This document shows, piece after piece, positions 1 to 5,951 of a stretch of DNA of 7,059 nt (position 1 is its first letter; each line of letters opens with the position of its first letter). Below the pieces are notes generated by a model. That model was not told where the DNA came from and ran no database searches. It worked only from the letters and a program-made list of their open reading frames with translations. The DNA is from an uncultured Lachnospiraceae bacterium (GTDB lineage Bacteria; Bacillota; Clostridia; Lachnospirales; Lachnospiraceae), in assembly GCA_947174615.1 (NCBI GenBank), contig CAMWJQ010000208.1:1-7059 (forward strand), read 5' to 3'. The translations under genes were made by a program, and so were the position numbers.

Positions 1-1058
1 GCATTGCCGGGCACGACTGCAAGTTTCTCCTCATGCAAGAGCTTTGAGGCAAATTCATCGCTTGTCATACCAAACTGCTTCACACACGGGAATATGTAAA
101 ATGCGCCAAACGGCTCAAAACATTCCAGCCCCATCTCCCGAAAAGCATTCACCAGATAACGCCTCCTTTGGTTGTAGGAATCCCGCATCATCTGAACATC
201 GGCGTCGCCGTTCTTCAGCGCATCAACTGCCGCGTACTGTGACGTCGTCGGCGCGCACATGATGCAGAACTGATGAATCTTGTACATCTGCTCAACGATC
301 TGTACGGGACCGCACGCATACCCAAGCCGCCAGCCTGTCATCGCATATGACTTGGAGAAGCCGTTGATCAGTATCGTCCGCTCCCACATCCCGGGAATAT
401 TGGCGATAGAGACATGCTTTTCCGCATAGCACAGCTCGGCATAAATCTCATCGGACAATACAAAAATATCATGCTCTTCAATGACCTTCGCAATCTCCTC
501 CAAATCCTTGCGCTCCATAATCGCACCGGTCGGATTGTTCGGGAACGGCAGAATCAGTACTTTGGTCTTGTCCGTGATCGCTGCCTCAAGCTCTGCCGCG
601 GTCAGGCGGAACTGGTTCTCATTTTTCAACTCTATAATCACAGGCTTTGCTCCGGCAAGCACCGCACACGGCTCATAAGAAACATAACTTGGCTGGGGAA
701 TAATGACTTCATCCCCCGGGTCCACCATCGCGCGCAGCGCGATGTCGATCGCCTCCGATCCGCCGACTGTCACCAGTATGCCATTCTTAGGATCATAATT
801 CAGATCAAAACGCCTGTTCAAATAGCGGTTGATTTCCTCCCGCAGCTCCAAAAGCCCTGCATTTGCCGTGTAAAAGGTCCGCCCTTTCTCAAGGGAATAA
901 ATCCCCTCATCACGGATGTGCCACGGCGTCTCAAAATCCGGTTCGCCGACGCCGAGCGAAATGACATCGGGGTCGTTCATTTCGCTCACGATGTCAAAAT
1001 ATTTGCGGATGCCAGAGGGTTTGATCTCTACGATTGTCTTTGATAAAGGATTTCTCAT
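1..1058 (-). CDS. Class I/II PLP-dependent aminotransferase, C-terminus cut by window edge
   Basis: This encodes a cytosolic pyridoxal-phosphate enzyme expected to move an amino group between an amino acid and a 2-oxo acid. The frame is open from the ATG at 1058 to the left edge, giving 352 codons; family members are usually about 390, so roughly 40 residues are missing, including the usual C-terminal carboxylate-binding Arg. Visible family motifs are the N-terminal ISLGVGEPDF stretch, PNNPTG at 173-178, DEIY at 203-206 (Asp for the PLP ring nitrogen, Tyr for its hydroxyl), and FSKSYAMTGWRLGY with Schiff-base Lys236 and phosphate-binding Arg244. Near the edge, GAFYIFP is also typical. The start overlaps the stop of the Lrp-like gene as ATGA (1055-1058), so translation is probably coupled; its own ribosome site (AGGTG) is modest. 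Substrate cannot be read from sequence. The family assignment is secure; alanine, aspartate or aromatic specificity is open. Confidence 0.95.
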   Translation of the reverse strand, partial: MRNPLSKTIVEIKPSGIRKYFDIVSEMNDPDVISLGVGEPDFETPWHIRDEGIYSLEKGRTFYTANAGLLELREEINRYLNRRFDLNYDPKNGILVTVGGSEAIDIALRAMVDPGDEVIIPQPSYVSYEPCAVLAGAKPVIIELKNENQFRLTAAELEAAITDKTKVLILPFPNNPTGAIMERKDLEEIAKVIEEHDIFVLSDEIYAELCYAEKHVSIANIPGMWERTILINGFSKSYAMTGWRLGYACGPVQIVEQMYKIHQFCIMCAPTTSQYAAVDALKNGDADVQMMRDSYNQRRRYLVNAFREMGLECFEPFGAFYIFPCVKQFGMTSDEFASKLLHEEKLAVVPGN

Positions 1059-1537
1059 GGCGTCACCTGTATCCTTTCATCCGATTCTTTTTTATCCAAT
1101 ATTGTGCCGTGGTCTTTGTATTTTTTCAGGATAAAATGCGTCGCTGTGCTGATGACTGTCTCAAGGGTGGACAGCTTATCTGACACAAAGTTCGAGACTT
1201 CCTTGAGTGTCTTTCCCTCAAGGCTGACAAGCAGATCATATCCGCCTGAAATCAGATATACTGCGTGAACCTCCGGGTACTTGTAGATGCGCTCCGCGAT
1301 GCTGTCAAATCCCTTGCCGCGCTGGGGCGTCACGCGCACCTCGATCAGCGCATTCACCTTCTCCACTGAAGTCTTTTCCCAATCTATCAACGTATGATAA
1401 CCGCAGATAATTCCCTCCTTCTCCATCTGTTCCATCTCATTGACAACATCTGCCTCCTCCATTCCCAGGATGACTGCAAGCTCATGCAGGTCAATTCTGC
1501 TGTTCTTCTCTATAATTGACAAAATCTGTTCTCTCAT
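1055..1537 (-). CDS. Lrp/AsnC-family transcriptional regulator
   Basis: This encodes a 160-residue DNA-binding regulator of the leucine-responsive/AsnC family, which typically senses an amino acid and forms dimers or octamers. Residues about 1-48 form the winged helix-turn-helix (ILSIIEKNSRIDLHELAVIL, then a recognition helix and EKEGIICGY wing). Residues about 60-140 form the RAM effector-binding domain, with the characteristic GGYDLL at 98-103 in the turn that lines the effector site. Length is normal for the family. The start ATG at 1537 has GGAGG seven bases upstream and overlaps the stop of the preceding HypE-like gene as ATGA (1534-1537); its own stop overlaps the aminotransferase start the same way. 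Lying between two enzyme genes, it probably controls this operon or the metabolism of the aminotransferase substrate; that role and its ligand are inferred. Confidence 0.93.
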   Translation of the reverse strand: MREQILSIIEKNSRIDLHELAVILGMEEADVVNEMEQMEKEGIICGYHTLIDWEKTSVEKVNALIEVRVTPQRGKGFDSIAERIYKYPEVHAVYLISGGYDLLVSLEGKTLKEVSNFVSDKLSTLETVISTATHFILKKYKDHGTILDKKESDERIQVTP

Positions 1538-2598
1538 TCTGCTTCCTCCATTGATTCCATTTTTACTATTTTCCCAGTGTCACCGCCGGACGCCTGCGCG
1601 CGGTAGCGGAAGATTTCGTCCCCGTTTGCAGGTTCCAGAAACCTTGACTCCTCCCCGCGGCGTATGATGCGGTCATTGCCCTGTGTCGTGCGTCCGATCA
1701 CCGCCGCAGGCACACCTGCCGCATCCAGTGCGCGCACCAGCTCACCGCCGTTCGACGCCAAGATTAGCAGACTTCCGCCTGCCATCAATTCATACGGATT
1801 CAAATCAAAATATTCACACACCTCTATGGTCTCCTGTCTCACAGGTATGTGGTTTAAGTCTGCGACCAGTCCAACGCCATTCTCTGCTGCCAACTGCCAT
1901 AAGCCGCCAAAAACACCGCCCTCCCGCAGCGCCAGCAGATAATCTGCGCCGGACTTCACGGCGGTAGCAGCCTCCGGCGCGACGGACAGATACCTGTAAA
2001 AATCTGCCGCTGTATCTACAAGGTCCGATGGATATCTGTCGCAGAGCTTCTCGCGGCTCCCCGCTGCTATGACCGCCGTTCCCTCAAGTCCCAGCCACTT
2101 TGTCATGACAAGATCTCTGTCTGCCAGTGATTGTTTTTTGATTGGCGCCAGATTACCCTCCGAGCGGTTTTCCATGGCTGCGCTGATGACACAGGCTGCC
2201 ACTGTCTCCGTGACCATCGGAAGCACCTGAACATTGCAGCCTAGAATCGGTATCCCTGTCTCCTCCGCCTCGGCTGCGGCAGCCTCTATCATTGCGCGGA
2301 TCTTGATCTCACGGAGTCTTTCAGGCACCATCAATGTGATGTTGGCATAGGCATCAAACAGTCCCGACGCTGCACTGTTGGCACAGCAGGCGATCACATG
2401 GTTCGTCGCTGCCAGATACGCCCGCGCCGCAGTGCGGGAATCCATGCCGAATGCAGCCGCCTGCCCTGACAGAATGCCTGCACAGTTCCCGGCTCCTGCC
2501 AAAACGGCGCAGTCTGCCCTCAGTCCTGCGCCATTTGCCTTCATTACTTTTATAACAGAGCGCTCATAGACGCTCTCTGTCAATTTTCCGCATTTCAT
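1534..2598 (-). CDS. HypE/PurM-like (AIR synthase-related) protein
   Basis: This encodes a 354-residue protein of the AIR-synthase superfamily (PurM, HypE, SelD, ThiL), whose members bind ATP and activate a substrate by phosphorylation or dehydration. The C-terminal half (about 160-335) is the clearest match. It has DLVMTKWLGLEGT at 162-174, EGGVFGGLWQLA at 226-237 (the TEGGL-like stretch of HypE), then ENGVGLVADLNHIPV and GGSLLI at 274-279. The N-terminal ATP-binding half is less standard. Asp29 in ADCAV and CANSAASG at 72-79 sit where PurM/HypE proteins carry acidic and Asn residues, but the later glycine-rich loop reads GCNVQVLP (120-127) rather than the usual GGxT form. The C-terminal Cys that HypE carbamoylates is not present, so this is not an ordinary hydrogenase maturation HypE. 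The start at 2598 has GAGGG seven bases upstream. It is translationally coupled to the Lrp-like gene. Function is unknown; a small-molecule kinase role is a guess. Confidence 0.8.
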   Translation of the reverse strand: MKCGKLTESVYERSVIKVMKANGAGLRADCAVLAGAGNCAGILSGQAAAFGMDSRTAARAYLAATNHVIACCANSAASGLFDAYANITLMVPERLREIKIRAMIEAAAAEAEETGIPILGCNVQVLPMVTETVAACVISAAMENRSEGNLAPIKKQSLADRDLVMTKWLGLEGTAVIAAGSREKLCDRYPSDLVDTAADFYRYLSVAPEAATAVKSGADYLLALREGGVFGGLWQLAAENGVGLVADLNHIPVRQETIEVCEYFDLNPYELMAGGSLLILASNGGELVRALDAAGVPAAVIGRTTQGNDRIIRRGEESRFLEPANGDEIFRYRAQASGGDTGKIVKMESMEEAE

Positions 2599-2669
2599 AA
2601 TCTATCCCTCGTTTGCAGCAAACCATTCAAAGCAAACCGCCCAGAACAAACTATGCCGCGGCAGTCTGT
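2599..2669. other. Short intergenic gap between VanW-family and HypE-like genes
   Basis: This 71-bp gap contains the GAGGG ribosome site of the HypE-like gene and a perfect 10-bp palindrome, TGCCGCGGCA (2654-2663), without a loop or a T-run. I see no rho-independent terminator and no convincing promoter. The two genes may therefore share a transcript. Confidence 0.5.
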
Positions 2670-4271
2670 CTATGGTTCTGCCTGCTGTTCTGCCTGTGCC
2701 TGCTGCTCTAGCAGCTGCTGCTGTAACTGTGCCTGCTGCTCCAGTAACTGCTGTTGCTGGAGTGCCTGATAATATGCGTCAAGATCTGCCTGCTGCTGGG
2801 CTGCCGCTGCCATCTCTGCCTTGATCGCCGCTGCCTCCGCCTTGCACGTATCTATACTGCCCGACGCCACCGCCGCATTGATTCGCTGCGCATACACTGG
2901 ATTGTCTGTGTTGACGCCTACCACAGCCGACCGCGGAGACACTTTGTAAGAACTCTTGTTGATGACCTCACGACTCACCTCGACACCGTTCTCCTCGACA
3001 ATCTTCCACAATTGTGCCGTGTAGCCCACATGCGCCGATTCCACGCTGATATAGCCCACACCCTGCCCGGAAGTCGGCGTGATAATCTCATGGTCAGGAT
3101 GCGTGGTCGAGAGTGTCTCACTCTCATAGCGCACGACGTGACCGGGGTCTCTCTGCTCCATACCATAGATTGTAAACGTGATCTGTTTCCCTTGTGTAAC
3201 GCCTTCGATATAAATAGGGTTTTCCCAGCTATTGACAAAGCGAAAATCCTTCCCGGAGGACTCTGCGATCGCCGCGTCCATAGACGGCTTCACATAGGTA
3301 ATAATCATCGAATGATTATGTCGCTCTGTCACCTCAAGCTCCGACAGCAGCACCGCATTGTACAGTGTCGTCGAGACTTGGCAGATTCCGCCGCCAAGGC
3401 TGTCAACCACTTTGCCGTTCATGTAAGACCCTGCCGGATAATAGCCGTTTGCCTCCGTAAAAGGTTTGATCGTATCATAAGTTGAAAACTCATCTCCCGG
3501 ATACAGCAGCGTGCCGTTGATTAACCGGGCGCCGTTCTCAATATTTTTGCAGCGTGATGGACTGCTGGTCGAATAACTCGTTGTAAACGTGCCGAGGACA
3601 TCGGTCATCTTCTGGAGATCTTCGACGCTTCCCTTCGGCTCTGACACGTCAATCGCAAGATCAATCGAAGCATCCTGATAATTCCATCCATTTGTTATGT
3701 ACTCATAGATCTGATTCAGGGATTCCTCGACATTGACCCGCTCGCCTGCCTGCCCTTCCTCTATGACAAACTGCCCGTCAACCCTGGTGATCGTATTGTT
3801 TACCGACGCAATATCGTACTCCGCACACTGCTCCTCGAGCACAGATTTGATCAAGTCTCTGTCAAGCGCCAGCTTCAGGTCATAGACCTTATTGCCATGT
3901 TTCAGATCCTGCATGGCTTTGTAGCGCTTGACAATATTTCCCTTCTTGCCAAGTGCGGCTGCTGCGTCGATGTCTGACTCATTGACCCATGTGAGCCCTA
4001 AATCGCCCGCGATCACAGACACATAATGATCGCCGACAGCGCCAAATGTAATATTTTTTTGTTTCAGTTCTTCCACAAATGCGCTGACTGAAGCCTTCGC
4101 CTCCTCGGCGGTCATCCCGGCAAGGCTCATCTCACCCATATACACACCTTCGAGTATCACTTCATCGTCTGACGCTGCCACTGCACGGCTTGGTTGTAAC
4201 ATCCCTGCGCAAATCACAGACAGCAGTATTGCCAACGCAATGATTCCGATTCGTCTACCTGATTTTCTCAT
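2670..4271 (-). CDS. Exported VanW-family protein with Gln/Ala-rich C-terminal tail
   Basis: This encodes a 533-residue secreted or membrane-tethered cell-envelope protein. Residues 1-33 form a signal sequence: basic MRKSGRR, a hydrophobic core at 8-24, and an Ala-rich likely cleavage region near AVAA. Residues about 38-210 resemble the peptidoglycan-binding repeat often found before VanW domains. The VanW domain spans about 230-370, with YPGDEFS (257-263), GGGICQVSTTLYNAV at 293-307 including the invariant Cys297, and ERHNHS at 316-321. Residues about 375-460 look like a G5-type beta module (weaker). The tail from about 475 is rich in Gln and Ala, probably coiled coil, and contains an 11-residue repeat. 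VanW is named from vancomycin-resistance clusters, but its biochemical role is not established and nothing here indicates resistance. The start has GGAG nine bases upstream. I see no convincing separate promoter, and the 71 bp to the HypE-like gene hold no clear terminator, so read-through is possible. Confidence 0.9.
   Translation of the reverse strand: MRKSGRRIGIIALAILLSVICAGMLQPSRAVAASDDEVILEGVYMGEMSLAGMTAEEAKASVSAFVEELKQKNITFGAVGDHYVSVIAGDLGLTWVNESDIDAAAALGKKGNIVKRYKAMQDLKHGNKVYDLKLALDRDLIKSVLEEQCAEYDIASVNNTITRVDGQFVIEEGQAGERVNVEESLNQIYEYITNGWNYQDASIDLAIDVSEPKGSVEDLQKMTDVLGTFTTSYSTSSPSRCKNIENGARLINGTLLYPGDEFSTYDTIKPFTEANGYYPAGSYMNGKVVDSLGGGICQVSTTLYNAVLLSELEVTERHNHSMIITYVKPSMDAAIAESSGKDFRFVNSWENPIYIEGVTQGKQITFTIYGMEQRDPGHVVRYESETLSTTHPDHEIITPTSGQGVGYISVESAHVGYTAQLWKIVEENGVEVSREVINKSSYKVSPRSAVVGVNTDNPVYAQRINAAVASGSIDTCKAEAAAIKAEMAAAAQQQADLDAYYQALQQQQLLEQQAQLQQQLLEQQAQAEQQAEP
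2694..2759. repeat. Two-copy 33-bp tandem repeat inside the VanW-family gene
   Basis: Two adjacent 33-bp copies (2694-2726 and 2727-2759) encode LLEQQAQLQQQ and LLEQQAQAEQQ at the C-terminus of the VanW-family protein. The copies differ at a handful of positions. The surrounding codons are also CTG/CAG-rich, so the unit could expand or contract by slippage. An 11-residue period is compatible with a coiled coil. Confidence 0.8.
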
Positions 4272-4302
4272 ATACCTTCACTCCATTTCAGTAACCCTTT
4301 TC

Positions 4303-4336
4303 AAAAGTAACAGTTTAGCCTTCGGCTTCCTGTTAC
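4303..4336 (-). terminator. Stem-loop followed by T4, possible weak terminator or leader structure
   Basis: On the minus strand GTAACAG (4336-4330) pairs with CTGTTAC (4313-4307). An inner stem of AGCC (4327-4324) and GGCT (4320-4317) closes a three-base loop, with small internal loops between the two stems. TTTT follows at 4306-4303. It lies downstream of the small membrane-protein gene and upstream of the VanW-family start, so it could terminate the former, attenuate the latter, or be part of a dispersed repeat. The T-run is too short for a strong terminator. Confidence 0.45.
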
Positions 4337-4365
4337 ATGCATAAGCCATGCCAAAAACGCTTCTC

Positions 4366-4388
4366 GGTTGGATTGATGCATCCCAACC
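4366..4388 (-). other. Second inverted repeat in the VanW-gene leader
   Basis: On the minus strand GGTTGG (4388-4383) pairs with CCAACC (4371-4366) around an 11-base loop holding the palindrome GATGCATC. A T5 run lies at 4357-4353, but it starts eight bases past the stem, so it is a poor terminator. Together with the neighbouring stem-loop it makes a structured block of about 85 bp. Confidence 0.45.
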
Positions 4389-4441
4389 ACCATGCTTTCA
4401 GGCTGAACTGTAATTCAAAACACTATAAATGATTCAGCTAC

Positions 4442-4471
4442 TTTACATTGCACTGAATAATATGATATATT
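4442..4471 (+). promoter_or_regulatory. Candidate sigma-A promoter for the TPR-like gene
   Basis: TTTACA (4442-4447) and TATATT (4466-4471) each match five of six consensus bases, with an 18-bp spacer. Transcription would begin near 4478 and give a leader of about 140 nt that is antisense to the whole small membrane-protein gene. A perfect dyad TAATAT-3-ATATTA (4458-4472) overlaps the -10. The region is AT-rich, so chance matches are possible. Confidence 0.35.
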
Positions 4472-4474
4472 AAA

Positions 4475-4585
4475 TTAGAAACCGATAACACTCACAGCTA
4501 ATGGTACTACCATCGCCAACACAAGGATAATGGCTATGGCGGCTGCGATTTTTCGTTGCGTTTTTTTATGATTCATATTCATCAT
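4475..4585 (-). CDS. Small single-pass membrane peptide, 36 aa
   Basis: This encodes a 36-residue peptide with a basic N-terminus (NHKKTQRK, residues 5-12) followed by a hydrophobic helix from residue 13 to the end (AAAIAIILVLAMVVPLAVSV core), with Pro28 inside it. It has no catalytic feature; it should sit in the membrane with its N-terminus in the cytosol. Evidence that it is real: a consensus-like ribosome site AGGGGTG (4599-4593) seven bases before the first ATG, a near-perfect sigma-A promoter just upstream (4612-4640), and a composition unlike random sequence. Met2 and Met4 are alternative starts, but the ribosome-site spacing favours 4585. Its start is 33 bp from the divergent TPR-like gene. 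I do not recognise a named family; similar short basic-plus-helix peptides occur in clostridial genomes. It could be a regulatory or complex-stabilising membrane peptide, or a type I toxin-like peptide, though nothing shows the latter. Confidence 0.75.
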   Translation of the reverse strand: MMNMNHKKTQRKIAAAIAIILVLAMVVPLAVSVIGF

Positions 4586-4592
4586 GGCTGTT

Positions 4593-4610
4593 CACCCCTT
4601 TTCGAAAGGA
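4593..4610. promoter_or_regulatory. Back-to-back ribosome binding sites of divergent genes
   Basis: AGGGGTG on the minus strand (4599-4593) and AAAGGA on the plus strand (4605-4610) face away from each other and are nearly complementary. In a plus-strand transcript starting upstream, CCTTT (4597-4601) can pair with AAAGG (4605-4609) around a TCG loop and partly hide the ribosome site. The helix is short, so any effect would be small. Confidence 0.6.
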
Positions 4611-4611
4611 T

Positions 4612-4640
4612 ATTATAAATGAATTTTATATTTTTTTCAA
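4612..4640 (-). promoter_or_regulatory. Sigma-A promoter of the small membrane-peptide gene
   Basis: Reading the minus strand, TTGAAA (4640-4635) and a perfect TATAAT (4617-4612) are separated by exactly 17 bp. The predicted start is near 4605, giving a leader of about 20 nt that contains the AGGGGTG ribosome site. The -10 ends two bases before the plus-strand gene's ATG and the -35 lies inside that gene's signal-anchor codons. Confidence 0.75.
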
Positions 4641-5230
4641 GTCTTGTCTTATTTGGTTGTTTATTATTTTCTTTCTGCCTGCATCGCACCCAGCGCAAAG
4701 AGGAGGATGCTGACCGCGAATTCTGGGAGCGCGAGTACCAGGCAAACTTTACCCGCAAAAAGCCGTTAGACGATCTGAATTATATCACAATCCCAGAGCA
4801 TCTGCTCTCCATGAAGCCGGATCTCATGTCCGAGGAGCTCGCGGATTGTCTCAGTGAGCTGCGGGACTTGTCCGACACGAAAATCGTCAATCTCACCGGC
4901 TGCTCAAACACAGACCTCAAGTTAAAATATGGCACTGCTAATATTACTATATTAAGCGACTATGATTTTCATTACACAAAACTTGTGACGCTGCTGCAAA
5001 AACTTGCCGAACTGCTGCATGACAGCCTTGAATACGCCCTTGCAGTCGAAGTTCTCGAGTTTGCTGTATCCACCGGAACCGATGTCAGCAAAAGCTATTA
5101 TCTGCTCGCCCAACTCTACAAAGAGACAGGCGCGCCGGAAAAAATCCAGAGTCTCATCCAGCAGGCACAGACAATTCATTCCATTATGAAGGACGCAATC
5201 GTCGAAAATTTGCAAGCAGCAGATCGATAA
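4619..5230 (+). CDS. Membrane-anchored TPR-like protein
   Basis: This encodes a 203-residue protein with an N-terminal hydrophobic anchor (about 3-21) and then a highly charged linker (RKEEDADREFWERE), so the rest is probably cytosolic. Residues 46-108 hold a stretch rich in conserved-looking motifs: RKKPLDDLNYITIP (46-59) and IVNLTGCSNTDLKLKYG (89-105). Residues about 115-190 are helical with two TPR-like hairpins (LEYALAVEVLEFAVSTG, then SYYLLAQLYKETG), implying a protein-binding role. Cys14 is not in a convincing lipobox (Phe at -2, no basic N-terminus). The ATG at 4619 has AAAGGA eight bases upstream. Its last 47 bases overlap the 3' end of the convergent exonuclease gene. I recall proteins of this layout as conserved hypotheticals in Lachnospiraceae, but no function is known to me. 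Its promoter must lie in or beyond the divergent small gene. Confidence 0.85.
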   Translation: MNFIFFSSLVLFGCLLFSFCLHRTQRKEEDADREFWEREYQANFTRKKPLDDLNYITIPEHLLSMKPDLMSEELADCLSELRDLSDTKIVNLTGCSNTDLKLKYGTANITILSDYDFHYTKLVTLLQKLAELLHDSLEYALAVEVLEFAVSTGTDVSKSYYLLAQLYKETGAPEKIQSLIQQAQTIHSIMKDAIVENLQAADR

Positions 5231-5951
5231 GTCTGCTTGCTTCGTTTTTGGTGAGTTTCTGCAAATCAACCGACTCCTGTGTCACATTGTCTACCGGTCC
5301 CAGCACCCATCCGTCACAGCGCAGATGATACTGCACAGTCAGTTTCATCAGGAGCTCAAGCTGTTTTGGCGTGATGGGACTTTCCTTTTTGACGGTATAA
5401 ATCAAGGGCTTGGGCTGAAACGGTTCTGCCTCCCGCTCCCCGTATGCATTCCCTAGTATTTGATACAGTTCATGTGCTGCAATTGCGTCATTGAGCGCTC
5501 GGTGTGCATCAAGCTCTATATGGTAGTACTCACACAAATACCCAAGGTTTCTGCTCGCCAGATCATTCAGAAACCGCTTTGCTATCCTGAGGGTATCAAT
5601 GCCCGATTTCTCAAAAGTCCTTTTCTGGTTCACGGCAGCCTTTTTGACAAAGGAGTAGTCAAAGAGCAGGTTGTGCCCCAGCAGTATATCCTCTCCCAGA
5701 AAAACCAGAAATGCATCGAGGATTTCCTCCATGTAGGGCGCCCCCTTGACATCCCCGTCATGAATCCCTGTAAGCTCTACAATCCGCTCTGGCAGACTTC
5801 TTGCCGGATTGACAAAGCTCGAAAAGGTCTCAGCCACCTTCCCGTCCCGTATTCTGACTGCCCCAATCTCTATGATTTTGTCAAATTTTGGATTTAACCC
5901 TGTCGTCTCAATATCAAAGGCTACGTAACTCATTGGTATGTCTCTGTTCAT
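5184..5951 (-). CDS. DEDDh 3'-5' exonuclease, DNA polymerase III epsilon-like
   Basis: This encodes a 255-residue protein whose first about 165 residues are an RNase-T/DnaQ-type exonuclease domain that removes 3'-terminal nucleotides using two metal ions. All catalytic residues are visible: Asp13 and Glu15 in FDIETTG, Asp98 in GHNLLFDYSF, and His150 and Asp155 in AHRALNDA. The C-terminal part (about 190-250) has ITPKQLELLMKL and LTKNEASRLIDLLL (233-246), a small helical domain seen after such nucleases and in other DNA-related proteins; it may bind nucleic acid or a partner (inferred). As a stand-alone protein it is more likely a repair or RNA/DNA-trimming enzyme than the replicative proofreader. 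The start at 5951 has AAGGA about 11 bases upstream, which is long; Met7 (5933) has no better site. The start overlaps the glycosyltransferase end by 38 bp, suggesting coupled expression, and its end overlaps the convergent TPR-like gene. Confidence 0.93.
   Translation of the reverse strand: MNRDIPMSYVAFDIETTGLNPKFDKIIEIGAVRIRDGKVAETFSSFVNPARSLPERIVELTGIHDGDVKGAPYMEEILDAFLVFLGEDILLGHNLLFDYSFVKKAAVNQKRTFEKSGIDTLRIAKRFLNDLASRNLGYLCEYYHIELDAHRALNDAIAAHELYQILGNAYGEREAEPFQPKPLIYTVKKESPITPKQLELLMKLTVQYHLRCDGWVLGPVDNVTQESVDLQKLTKNEASRLIDLLLANFRRLRPS

Noticed and set aside
414..1043. Long plus-strand open frame of 209 codons
   Set aside because: It lies antisense to the aminotransferase, whose motifs are clear, and its product looks like a shadow of that gene with no family motif and no ribosome site.
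2754..3485. Long plus-strand open frame of 243 codons
   Set aside because: It is antisense to the VanW-family gene, Arg/His/Cys-rich in the manner of shadow frames, and has no ribosome site.
2670..4271. Vancomycin-resistance determinant
   Set aside because: VanW-domain proteins are common in Clostridia, and no ligase, dehydrogenase or dipeptidase gene of a van cluster is present.
4301..4393. 30-codon minus-strand frame in the VanW-gene leader
   Set aside because: There is no ribosome site, and the frame is made of the two hairpins; a repeat or RNA structure explains it better.
4272..4474. Known riboswitch (c-di-GMP or c-di-AMP type) upstream of the envelope gene
   Set aside because: The hairpins do not show the conserved core words I know for these classes; only generic stem-loops are visible.
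4619..4690. Lipoprotein signal on the TPR-like protein
   Set aside because: Cys14 is preceded by Leu-Phe-Gly, which is a poor lipobox, and there are no basic residues before the hydrophobic stretch; a plain membrane anchor fits better.
5460..5897. Plus-strand open frame of 145 codons
   Set aside because: It is opposite the exonuclease catalytic domain, which carries a full DEDDh set; no sign of independent coding.
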